Shown here one piece after another: positions 35,377 to 45,155 of a stretch of 64,000 nt of DNA. The notes under the pieces are model-generated. The model had not been told where the DNA came from. It saw only the letters and a list, made by a program, of their open reading frames with translations, and made no database searches. The translations under genes were made by a program, and so were the position numbers. This stretch comes from CBDCIS01 sp965217565 (GTDB taxonomy: Bacteria > Chloroflexota > Dehalococcoidia > Lucifugimonadales > CATOSD01), in assembly GCA_965217565.1 (NCBI GenBank), contig CBDCIS010000001.1, positions 186,001 through 250,000 on the forward strand, given 5' to 3'. Numbering within the stretch: the first letter of the stretch is position 1; every line of letters starts with the position of its first letter.

Positions 35377-35817
35377 CTAAGCCTCCTCGGGGTGGTCGAT
35401 CAGCCGCAGCCGACGCTCGTGGCGTCCGCCCTCGAAGGGCGTGGTGAGCCAGACGTCCACTATGGCTAGGGCGGTTTCGAGCGGAATCATCCTCTGCCCG
35501 ATAGAGAGCACGTTGGAGTCGTTATGCTCGCGGGCGAGAGCGGCGGTGCGTGTGTCCCAGCAGAGGGCGCAGCGCACGCCGCGGACGCGGTTGGCGGCCA
35601 TGGCCTCGCCGTTGCCGGAGCCGCCGAGCACGATGCCGCGCTCGAACTGGGCATCGGCGACGGCCTGCGCGACGGGCCGGATGAACAGCGGGTAGTCACA
35701 CGCCTCTTCCGAGTCGGTTCCCATGTCCTCGACGTCGTGCCCAAGCTCGATCAAGCGGCTGATGATGCGCTGCTTGTACAGGAAGCCGGCATGGTCTGAA
35801 CCGATGGCTATCTTCAT
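35377..35817 (-). CDS. rpiB: Ribose-5-phosphate isomerase B, Glu-base type
   Basis: A 146-aa isomerase interconverting ribose-5-phosphate and ribulose-5-phosphate in the non-oxidative pentose phosphate pathway. MKIAIGSDHAGFLYKQ is the N-terminal signature. The active-site loop reads GIVLGGSGNGEAMAANRVRG: like the mycobacterial enzyme, it has Glu as the catalytic base where E. coli RpiB has Cys. HNDSNVLSIGQRMI follows. ATG 35817 gives the family start; the open frame runs further to 35865. First of a two-gene unit with the PhzF-like gene. Confidence 0.92.
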   Translation of the reverse strand: MKIAIGSDHAGFLYKQRIISRLIELGHDVEDMGTDSEEACDYPLFIRPVAQAVADAQFERGIVLGGSGNGEAMAANRVRGVRCALCWDTRTAALAREHNDSNVLSIGQRMIPLETALAIVDVWLTTPFEGGRHERRLRLIDHPEEA

Positions 35818-35988
35818 ATTGCCTGGAAAAGCCTCTCTGGAAGTATTCGCGGGGTCACCACCCACGCATCACTGGCGTTGCCATGGCGACCCTGCATTCG
35901 CCAGCGAGTGTAGCAGCGAGGGTTAGGGGCGTCAACCGCTGGCGAGTGGCGCGGGAGTTACGGATTGAACTTAGTAAAGATTTGCATA

Positions 35989-36017
35989 TTGACAAGCGAC
36001 GATTGACGACGTAGCTT
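35989..36017 (+). promoter_or_regulatory. Possible promoter for the higBA-hicB cluster
   Basis: A perfect TTGACA (35989-35994), 17-base spacer, TAGCTT (36012-36017). The predicted start falls at about 36024, the first base of the toxin GTG codon, which lacks a ribosome site; the first cistron may thus be leaderless. Confidence 0.4.
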
Positions 36018-36023
36018 TATGAA

Positions 36024-36302
36024 GTGATACTGTCATTCAAACATAGAGGACTCAGGGAGCTGTACAATGGTCGCAGCGGGAGGAGAGTAGCTCCTGAGCA
36101 TGTTCAAAAGTTGAGGCGCATTCTTGCACTGCTCGATCAGAGCAGTGCACCGAGAGACATGGACTTGCCGGGGTTACAACGCCATTCACTGGTTGGCGAA
36201 CTCAGGGGCCACTATGCGGTCTCTGTATCGGGTAACTGGAGAGTAACCTTCAGGTTCGACGGTGGTCATGTCGTTGACGTGAATTACGTTGACTATCACT
36301 GA
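36024..36302 (+). CDS. higB: HigB/RelE-type toxin
   Basis: A 92-aa small basic RNase-type toxin. GLRELYNGRSGRRVAPEHVQ, PGLQRHSLVGELRGHYAVSV and the C-terminal WRVTFRFDGGHVVDVNYVDY match the HigB (plasmid maintenance killer) family, which cleaves mRNA on the ribosome. The toxin gene precedes the antitoxin, as is normal for higBA. GTG start without a clear Shine-Dalgarno. The base composition is lower in GC than neighbouring housekeeping genes, which fits acquisition by transfer. Confidence 0.88.
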   Translation: MILSFKHRGLRELYNGRSGRRVAPEHVQKLRRILALLDQSSAPRDMDLPGLQRHSLVGELRGHYAVSVSGNWRVTFRFDGGHVVDVNYVDYH

Positions 36303-36313
36303 GGAGTTGAATA

Positions 36314-36610
36314 ATGCCTATGAAAAATCCGCCCCATCCTGGCGTAATCGTGAAGTGGGAGTGCCTGGAGCCGCTGGGTCTGACGGTGACGCGAGCGGCG
36401 CAGGGACTGGGCGTGACGCGGCAAGCGCTGTCCGATGTCGTGAACGCGCGGGCGGGCGTTTCGGTCGAGATGGCGTTTCGCCTGTCCAAGGCATTCGGTT
36501 CCACACCGGAGGCTTGGCTCGGAATGCAGATGGCATACGACCTGTGGCAGGCAAGGGAGCGAGCGAATGAGTTGGCTGTGGAACGGTTCGTGGCGGAAGG
36601 GGTATTGTAA
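36314..36610 (+). CDS. higA: HigA-type antitoxin
   Basis: A 98-aa helix-turn-helix antitoxin. NPPHPGVIVKWECLEPLGLT is the family start; the HTH is RAAQGLGVTRQALSDVVNAR, followed by VSVEMAFRLSKAFGSTPEAW. It should bind and inhibit HigB and repress the operon. GAGGAG precedes the ATG, 11 bases after the toxin stop. An operator was not identified with certainty. Confidence 0.92.
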   Translation: MPMKNPPHPGVIVKWECLEPLGLTVTRAAQGLGVTRQALSDVVNARAGVSVEMAFRLSKAFGSTPEAWLGMQMAYDLWQARERANELAVERFVAEGVL

Positions 36611-36612
36611 CG

Positions 36613-37035
36613 ATGATAGAGTATCCCATTCATTTGGAAGAAGACGATAACGACGCCCTATTGGTAACCTCTCCGGACTTTCCTGAACTTACGACGTTCG
36701 GTGAAGACAGGGACGAGACGTGCACTCGCGCTGTCGATGCAATGCGAGAGGCTATCGCCGCACGAATGTACTATCGCGAGGACATCCCTCACCCGTCAGA
36801 CGCGCCAAGCACTGAGCGCGTTGTTCTGCCGACGCTCACGGCAGTCAAGGTGATCCTCTACCAGGACATGCGGGAGCAGGGCATCGGCAAGGCGGAACTG
36901 GCGCGCCGGCTGGGCTGGCATCTGCCGCAGGTTGACCGCGTGCTGGAGATCAACCACAAGTCTCGGCTGGACCGGTTGGACGCCGCACTGAACGCCATAG
37001 GACGGCAACTGCAAGTCACGGCAGCGGCGCGGTGA
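36613..37035 (+). CDS. HicB-like protein with C-terminal HTH
   Basis: A 140-aa protein. The N-terminal HicB fold (MIEYPIHLEEDDNDALLVTS, DFPELTTFGEDRDET, AVDAMREAIAARMYYREDIP) is followed by a lambda-repressor-like HTH (MREQGIGKAELARRLGWHLP, then VDRVLEINHKSRLDRLDAAL). HicB normally neutralises the HicA RNase, but no HicA-like gene is adjacent. It starts 2 bases after higA and is in the same transcript. It may be an orphan regulator or an additional antitoxin. Confidence 0.82.
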   Translation: MIEYPIHLEEDDNDALLVTSPDFPELTTFGEDRDETCTRAVDAMREAIAARMYYREDIPHPSDAPSTERVVLPTLTAVKVILYQDMREQGIGKAELARRLGWHLPQVDRVLEINHKSRLDRLDAALNAIGRQLQVTAAAR

Positions 37036-37106
37036 GCGGCCGAAGCAACCGGAAGTGGGGCGATTCGCCAAGTCATCAGGGCAATCGAGATGCTGGAGAG
37101 CTTGCA

Positions 37107-37436
37107 TTGAAGGATCATTACACCTACCGCGTTACGTGGTCGGCAGAGGGTGGGGAGTACGTTGGCCTGTGCGCCGAGTTTCCATCTCTGAGTTGGCTGT
37201 CGGACACCCCGGACGACGCATTTTCGGGCATCAGGCTGCTCGTGTTCGATACCGTCTCCGACATGCGCGGGACGGGTGAAACGCCGCCGGAGCCGATGGC
37301 CAACCGGGCTTATAGCGGCAAGTTCATGGTGCGCGTTCCGCCGGAAACGCACCGCGCCCTCGCCATAAGAGCGGAGGAGGAGGGCGTGAGCCTGGACCGG
37401 CTGGTGAGCGCAAGGCTCCGGGAAGAGTGCCCGTAA
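37107..37436 (+). CDS. HicB-family protein with RHH-type C-terminus
   Basis: A 109-aa protein. KDHYTYRVTWSAEGGEYVGL with CAEFPSLSWL is the HicB-like half; YSGKFMVRVPPETHRALAIR then GVSLDRLVSARL is a ribbon-helix-helix DNA-binding end. The family consensus favours TTG 37107 (GGAGAG upstream) over GTG 37032, which overlaps the previous stop. No HicA toxin is next to it, so two different HicB types stand side by side without a partner toxin. Confidence 0.8.
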   Translation: MKDHYTYRVTWSAEGGEYVGLCAEFPSLSWLSDTPDDAFSGIRLLVFDTVSDMRGTGETPPEPMANRAYSGKFMVRVPPETHRALAIRAEEEGVSLDRLVSARLREECP

Positions 37437-37487
37437 GCGGCAAAATGAAAGCGGTTCTGGGTTCACCGAGGCCGCTTTGTCGCCGTA

Positions 37488-37549
37488 TGGTTGCGAGGAC
37501 AGGACTTGAACCTGCGACCTTTGGATTATGAGCCCAACGAGTTGCCGCT
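37488..37549 (-). repeat. 62-bp partial copy of tRNA-fMet (attachment-site-like)
   Basis: The segment matches bases 38328-38389, the 3' four-fifths of the initiator tRNA gene including CCA, with 57 of 62 identities. The five differences are all transitions towards A or T (three G to A, two C to T on the plus strand). Together with the intact tRNA it brackets one gene, like attL/attR of an integrated element. It also supplies the stop codon of that gene. Confidence 0.8.
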
Positions 37550-38264
37550 AGGAGAATAGGACTTTCTTTGTAGCGTCCCTAACTTTGTTACCGTCTCTGC
37601 TCCAATGTTGAAACATTGGATGCGTACACTCCAGCACTTCAACCTTTGGTGGCGGACTCCAATTGGCTTTGGATACCGCCTTGTGCACTGCACCGCCACA
37701 TAACAGGATGAGCTGAGGTTGGCAAAGGTTTACCATGAAATCAAGCAAGCCACTTTTGACTGCACGCAGATTGACTGCCGCATCTACTTCACCAGTATGT
37801 GCGGGGCTCGTGGTGAGGCATGTCGTCATCACCTGACTCCACGGATTCTTGAGTGTAGCAAAAGCTGGCTTTAGATAACTGTGCAGGGACCGGTAAGTCT
37901 GACTCTTGCTATACCTTGGATACCAGAACGCGTTATGGGCATGAGGAATGCCTCCAAGAATCGGCAAGCCAGGAGAGATGAACATATCCATGACCTTGTT
38001 CGCATCAGTACCGCCGGGCCTGTGCATTACGACAAGGCATGAAGCGTTTGCCGTGCCGAACGAATACTCCGGCCACCTTCGTCTTCTCATCAGCTTCAAC
38101 AGGTTGGGCGGCCAAGCCAAACCGTTGTTCACATCTCTCTTACACAGTAATTCATTCCAATCCTCTCTCCACTTGGACGGAATCTTGACGTTTTTATGAA
38201 AAACTCGGTACTTCGCAGCCTCCTTTTCTCTCACGATTGGGTTACGTGAATACAGCCTGTCCAT
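37548..38264 (-). CDS. Uracil-DNA-glycosylase-superfamily-like protein in a tRNA-flanked insert
   Basis: A 238-aa basic protein with no confident family. The order of motifs recalls the UDG superfamily: CLVVMHRPGGTDANKVMDMF (phosphate/uracil loop position), TTCLTTSPAHTGEVDAAVN, the hydrophobic strand QPQLILLCGGAVHKAV, and VLECTHPMFQHW where UDGs have an HPS loop. Catalytic residues of known families are not clearly conserved, so the assignment is tentative. ATG 38264 follows GGAGGCGG. The gene is noticeably AT-richer than its surroundings and lies exactly between tRNA-fMet and a partial copy of it, signs of horizontal transfer. Confidence 0.6.
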   Translation of the reverse strand: MDRLYSRNPIVREKEAAKYRVFHKNVKIPSKWREDWNELLCKRDVNNGLAWPPNLLKLMRRRRWPEYSFGTANASCLVVMHRPGGTDANKVMDMFISPGLPILGGIPHAHNAFWYPRYSKSQTYRSLHSYLKPAFATLKNPWSQVMTTCLTTSPAHTGEVDAAVNLRAVKSGLLDFMVNLCQPQLILLCGGAVHKAVSKANWSPPPKVEVLECTHPMFQHWSRDGNKVRDATKKVLFS

Positions 38265-38289
38265 GTTCACCGCCTCCTGAGAAATTGAA

Positions 38290-38312
38290 GCGCCCCGCGA
38301 ATTGCGGGGCGC
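38290..38312 (-). terminator. Terminator-like hairpin after tRNA-fMet
   Basis: A perfect 9-bp stem (GCGCCCCGC / GCGGGGCGC) with a 5-base loop. On the minus strand it is followed by TTCAATTTCT, so it could end the tRNA transcript about 16 bases downstream of CCA. Confidence 0.6.
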
Positions 38313-38327
38313 TCTGTTGTTTGATTC

Positions 38328-38402
<75 letters not shown>

Positions 38403-38460
38403 CCGTTAGGAGTCAAGGCACCAGTCCGGCGTATCCGTAGCCTACCGAGATACATCAAAT

Positions 38461-38598
38461 TCAGTCACCACCGGAGAGCTTCTCAATGGCGCCGCCGATC
38501 TTGTACACCAAGAAGAAAACACCGATAGACACCAGCAATGCGCCAACGGCGACGACCAGCCCTGAAACCGCAGTCAATAGTGTTGCCATGTCGCTCAT
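38461..38598 (-). CDS. 45-aa single-pass membrane protein
   Basis: A short gene with an unusually strong ribosome site: AAAGGAGG eight bases before ATG 38598. The product starts MSDMATLLTAVSGL, continues with a hydrophobic segment (VVAVGALLVSIGVFFLVYKI) and ends IGGAIEKLSGGD. One transmembrane helix of about 24 residues with a short charged tail is predicted. It lies between the 23S rRNA gene and tRNA-fMet on the same strand. The family is not recognised. Confidence 0.7.
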   Translation of the reverse strand: MSDMATLLTAVSGLVVAVGALLVSIGVFFLVYKIGGAIEKLSGGD

Positions 38599-38725
38599 TA
38601 GATGTACCTCCTTTGACTACATGGGGATTTTGATGAATCTATACGCGCGGATCTGGCCTCCTTTCTCTATGCCATTTGTTACTGAACCTGTCAATGGCTG
38701 GGGTTGTAGCCATGCTTGAAATAAA

Positions 38726-38737
38726 CGAGCCTTAATG

Positions 38738-38746
<9 letters not shown>
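38726..38746 (-). other. 23S rRNA processing stem, 3' arm
   Basis: This 21-base segment is the exact complement of 41864-41884, bringing the two ends of the 23S precursor together in a long stem of the kind cut by RNase III. It starts CGAGCCTTAATG. Confidence 0.85.
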
Positions 38747-41863
<3,117 letters not shown>

Positions 41864-41870
<7 letters not shown>

Positions 41871-41884
41871 CACATTAAGGCTCG
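41864..41884 (-). other. 23S rRNA processing stem, 5' arm
   Basis: Exact complement of 38726-38746 over 21 bases; it covers the first seven bases of mature 23S and 14 bases of leader. Confidence 0.85.
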
Positions 41885-41917
41885 ATTATTTCTGACAGGA
41901 TTCAGTTTTTAAGGTGC

Positions 41918-41946
41918 AAAAAAAGACGGCTAGGCAACCCCAGCCG
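41918..41946 (-). terminator. Intrinsic terminator in the 23S leader
   Basis: On the minus strand a hairpin (CGGCTGGG, loop GTTG, CCTAGCCG with one G-U) is followed at once by TCTTTTTTT. It lies between the rrl promoter and the 23S 5' end, so it either ends a short RNA of about 95 nt or attenuates rRNA synthesis. Confidence 0.75.
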
Positions 41947-42018
41947 CCGCCAGGAGTTACATTTTGGCTATATTTGTCTGAAGAAACTCTTCATAGTCGA
42001 TTCTCTCGGCAGACATAG

Positions 42019-42047
42019 ATTATATGTTATGCAATTTTGCGCGTCAA
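42019..42047 (-). promoter_or_regulatory. Promoter of the 23S rRNA unit
   Basis: On the minus strand TTGACG (42047-42042), 17 bases, then perfect TATAAT (42024-42019). The predicted start is near 42012, 142 bases before mature 23S. The region 41885-42177 holds only this leader. Confidence 0.85.
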
Positions 42048-42177
42048 GTGTTTTTTTGCGGAATCCAGGACAATCGCGTCTTCTTTATCCCGATTCCATG
42101 GCCTGCGTCGGGACATGTAGGTTTTCGTTTCTTGCCCGCAACGGTTACCATTAAGGGAATGGCAAGGAGGATTAGCA

Positions 42178-42411
42178 TTGACAGAACTTCGTGGGGCGGC
42201 TGCGCCCTCTGCCGTGTGGTTCCTTTACTCCGAGAGTGGCGAAGCGCTTGGGCGGGTCTATCGCGAGGAAGAGGGAGAAGCCCTACCATACGCGGGCGCA
42301 CGGCTCGAAAATGGAGCGAGGTGGAAAAGCATTGAGGTGATAGGGTTCGAGGAGCTTTCGAGCGCGTGCATTCTGAGGCGATTCAGGGTGATTATCCGGA
42401 TAATCAATTGA
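42178..42411 (+). CDS. Hypothetical 77-aa protein
   Basis: A short protein (MTELRGAAAPSAVWFLYSES) with no recognised domain. Support for it being real is the ribosome site AAGGAGG eight bases before the TTG start and an open frame to 42411. Its C-terminus is basic and hydrophobic (RRFRVIIRIIN). It converges with the luciferase-like gene, whose stop lies eight bases beyond. Confidence 0.45.
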   Translation: MTELRGAAAPSAVWFLYSESGEALGRVYREEEGEALPYAGARLENGARWKSIEVIGFEELSSACILRRFRVIIRIIN

Positions 42412-42418
42412 GGCGCGC

Positions 42419-43348
42419 CTACCGAATGGCTGGTACGACTCTCTCCGCGAATCGCTCCATCGTCCTGACACACTCGTCGGTGTCGGACGTTCGGAAGTCG
42501 TAGGTTAGCTGGTGAATGCCCAGCTCACGGCAGCGCAGCGCGTCATCTATCACCTGCTGCGTCGTGGCTATGAGCGCGCCGCCTGTGCGAACGCCTCCGC
42601 TCTCGCTCATCCCCGCATCGGTGAAGAAGAGGCTGCGCTTGAGCGAAATGGTGATCTCGCCCGGGTCGCGCTCCGCCGCCTCCGCCTGCCGGCGCAGATA
42701 TGGCAGCATGGATGCGACGTGCTCCGGCGTCTGCCGCGTCGGATGCCAGGCGTCGCCATATTTCACCGTCCGGCGCACGGCGCGGCGCGTGTGCCCGCCG
42801 ACCCATATCGGAATATGCGGCTTCTGGATGGGCTTCGGGTTCATCTGGATTCCGTCGAAGTCGAAGAACCTGCCGTGGTACTCGGGTTCGTCCTGCGTCC
42901 ACAGGCACTTGAAGACCTCGAGGCATTCGTCGCTCATGGGCCCCCGCTCCGCGTAGGGGACGCGGAGGGTGTCGAACTCCTTTTCCAGCCATCCCACGCC
43001 CACGCCGCAGATGACCCTGCCGTTGGTCAGCACGTCCAGAGAGGCGAACATCTTGGCCTGGACGATGGGATCGCGGTACGGGAGGATGATGACGGTGGAG
43101 CCGATTCGCACGCGCTCCGTAACGGCGGCGACGTAGGACAACACCGTCATCATCTCCAGGTATGGCGAGCTTGCCGGCCTGGAGAACGAGCCGTCGGCGG
43201 TATAGGGATACTGGCTCGTGCCGTCCGTGGGCAGCACGATGTGGTCTCCCGACCATATCGACTCGAACCCGAGCTCGTCCGCGCTCCGGGCGAAGCCGCG
43301 TAGGGCTTCGCCGTCAAGAGTTCCCGGCAGGTTGAATCCAAACTTCAT
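42419..43348 (-). CDS. LLM-class F420-dependent oxidoreductase (TIGR03619 type)
   Basis: A 309-aa TIM-barrel luciferase-like oxidoreductase. KFGFNLPGTLDGEALRGFAR, LGFESIWSGDHIVLPTDG, VRIGSTVIILPYRDPIVQAK, GRVICGVGVGWLEKEFDTL and HIPIWVGGHTRRAVRRTVKY are all typical of the F420-dependent branch. These enzymes move hydride between reduced F420 and alcohols or cyclic compounds; the substrate is not predictable. AGGAAA precedes the ATG. It may be co-transcribed with the BNR-repeat gene upstream (12-base gap). Confidence 0.9.
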   Translation of the reverse strand: MKFGFNLPGTLDGEALRGFARSADELGFESIWSGDHIVLPTDGTSQYPYTADGSFSRPASSPYLEMMTVLSYVAAVTERVRIGSTVIILPYRDPIVQAKMFASLDVLTNGRVICGVGVGWLEKEFDTLRVPYAERGPMSDECLEVFKCLWTQDEPEYHGRFFDFDGIQMNPKPIQKPHIPIWVGGHTRRAVRRTVKYGDAWHPTRQTPEHVASMLPYLRRQAEAAERDPGEITISLKRSLFFTDAGMSESGGVRTGGALIATTQQVIDDALRCRELGIHQLTYDFRTSDTDECVRTMERFAERVVPAIR

Positions 43349-43360
43349 GGCGTTTCCTAT

Positions 43361-44419
43361 CTAGCCGCAGACCATCGGGTAGACGTGCAGGCTGCGCGAC
43401 ATCTCGACGGGCAGTTGGCTCTTGCTCCAGGTATCGCCGCCGTCGCGGCTGGCATAGAACTGGCCGTAGCCCGCGCAGCAATAGACGTTCGACGGCGCGG
43501 CGCGGTCTATGGCGATCTGGAACATGCGGCTTGGCGGAGCGTCGCCGATGTCAACGCGCTCCCAGGTCTCGCCAACGTCGCGGCTGCGGAAGAGCGCGCC
43601 GGCTTCCTGCGTGCCCTGGGGCGCGCCGCCACCGCCTGCGCCGGCGGCGAGGTACATCGTGCGGGGGTCGTTGGGCGCGACCAGCAGGCCGCGGCAGTAG
43701 GAGCCGCCCGGGAACATCTCCCCGAATCGCACGTGCTCCCAGCGATGGCCGCGGTCTCGACTTCTGAACATGGCTACCTGGGTGATGATATAGACCACGC
43801 CGGGAGCGGCGGCGCTAACTTGGACGCCGTGCAGGTCCACCGTGTTGTTGCGGACATAGAGGCCATCCGTAATCGAGTCCCAACTTTCGCCGCCGTCCCT
43901 GCTGGCAAGCAGGCCGCCGACCTCGACCGCGGCGTACACGTCGTTGGCGTCGGACGGATCGGCGGCGATGCCAATGACGCGCTTGGCGAGTGGCTGCATG
44001 TAGGTGGTGACGTTGGGATAGGCCACCCTGTCGGTGTTCATCTTCTGCCAGCTTTCGCCGCCGTTCTCGGAGCGGTAGATGGCGCAGGGCTCGTAGCCGG
44101 CGTAGATGACGTTGGGATCGCCTGGCTGAAACGCGAGCGACCAGACGTCGTGTCCATCTCGGGGCGATTCGAGGGCCTCCCAGTGCTCACCGCGGTCGTC
44201 GCTGCGATACGGCCCGTGCTGTGTGCCGGCGTAGATGACGGCAGGGTTCTCCGGATGCACAAGCAGCGCGCGCACCTGCGGCCGCGCCGGCAGCCCCCTG
44301 GCGATGCTCTGCCAATCGTCGTCGCCCTCAGCGAGGCGGTACATCCCGCCCTCTGCGATGTTATCACCCTCACCGGCGAGGCCGACGTACACGTGGGTTT
44401 TGTGGTTGGTGTTAGTCAT
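43361..44419 (-). CDS. BNR-repeat beta-propeller protein
   Basis: A 352-aa protein built of repeated Asp-box (BNR) motifs of the form RSxDxGxxW: YRSDDRGEHWEAL, YRSENGGESWQKM, LASRDGGESWDSI, FRSRDRGHRWEHV, FRSRDVGETWERV and YASRDGGDTWSKS. The layout is that of sialidase-like or VPS10-like propellers used for binding or sugar hydrolysis. No signal peptide is seen, and sialidase active-site arginines are not evident, so a binding or unknown enzymatic role is more likely. ATG 44419 has GGAAGGAGG upstream. Confidence 0.85.
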   Translation of the reverse strand: MTNTNHKTHVYVGLAGEGDNIAEGGMYRLAEGDDDWQSIARGLPARPQVRALLVHPENPAVIYAGTQHGPYRSDDRGEHWEALESPRDGHDVWSLAFQPGDPNVIYAGYEPCAIYRSENGGESWQKMNTDRVAYPNVTTYMQPLAKRVIGIAADPSDANDVYAAVEVGGLLASRDGGESWDSITDGLYVRNNTVDLHGVQVSAAAPGVVYIITQVAMFRSRDRGHRWEHVRFGEMFPGGSYCRGLLVAPNDPRTMYLAAGAGGGGAPQGTQEAGALFRSRDVGETWERVDIGDAPPSRMFQIAIDRAAPSNVYCCAGYGQFYASRDGGDTWSKSQLPVEMSRSLHVYPMVCG

Positions 44420-44496
44420 GTTTGCCTCCTTCCGTATGCCTATCGCCCGCCTGGTGCTCGGATGCCGCAACCGATTGAGGCCGGTTTGCCGCGTCT

Positions 44497-44871
44497 CTAG
44501 TGAGTTGATTCCGCAAGCGGGTCAATTAACCTTAAGCTGCTTATCCAACGAAAATCCTGAACATCATGCGTAACCAGTATGAGCTTGTATGTCATAGCCG
44601 TAGCCGCGATGATGGCATCCCCCAAGCTCATCCTACGCTGTCGGCGTAAACTTGCTGCCGTGAACGCGACCACGCTAGTGAGCGGCAGTACTTCGACTGA
44701 CCGGAAGAAGCTTTCACAGAAGCGCTTTTCACTTTCGTCCAACTGGTGAAAGCCAAGAACTTCGATATAGCTCACAATTGAGACGGCCAGCTCTGGCTCT
44801 TCGAACAGTTGGAGCAGGTCTCCACCCTGAGACTTTGCGGCGTAAATCACGATGTTGCTATCCAGCAACAT
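44497..44871 (-). CDS. PIN-domain toxin (VapC-like)
   Basis: A 124-aa PIN-domain RNase. Acidic residues of the active site are visible: MLLDSNIVIY (Asp4), VSYIEVLG (Glu), SLGDAIIAATA (Asp) and LVTHDVQDF (Asp). It follows a small gene of antitoxin size by 3 bases and should be the toxin of a VapBC-type pair, cutting tRNA or rRNA when released. The N-terminal MLLDSN has no extra leader, as is usual. Confidence 0.88.
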   Translation of the reverse strand: MLLDSNIVIYAAKSQGGDLLQLFEEPELAVSIVSYIEVLGFHQLDESEKRFCESFFRSVEVLPLTSVVAFTAASLRRQRRMSLGDAIIAATAMTYKLILVTHDVQDFRWISSLRLIDPLAESTH

Positions 44872-44874
44872 CGA

Positions 44875-45132
44875 CTAATCGCGCCCCGGCAGTAGGCGAT
44901 CTTTCCGAATCTCACGCTGCCATTCGACAGGGTTCTCTATCTCCGCGAACGCACCTGACTCCGCAAGCGCGCGGAGGGCGGCGACCGCTTTCTTGCTGTC
45001 AACTTTGGACCTCGCCTGATCTTCCGAAATGACAACGCTCACTTCTATCTGTTTTCCTGTGTCTATCTCAGGCTGCGTTCCCATCCACTCCAGCCGGTCG
45101 TCGCACAGGACAGCCTTGTATGTTCGTTCCAT
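44875..45132 (-). CDS. Putative VapB-type antitoxin
   Basis: An 85-aa protein located directly upstream of the PIN toxin. The N-terminal part (MERTYKAVLCDDRLEWMGTQ, GKQIEVSVVISED) has the strand pattern of short antitoxins and the C-terminal part (VEWQREIRKDRLLPGRD) is charged, as expected for the toxin-wrapping tail. No clear DNA-binding motif was recognised. ATG 45132 follows AGAGGTGCAAAC; the frame extends further upstream into the neighbouring gene without a better start. Confidence 0.7.
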   Translation of the reverse strand: MERTYKAVLCDDRLEWMGTQPEIDTGKQIEVSVVISEDQARSKVDSKKAVAALRALAESGAFAEIENPVEWQREIRKDRLLPGRD

Positions 45133-45155
45133 GTTTGCACCTCTGGGAATAGCCC

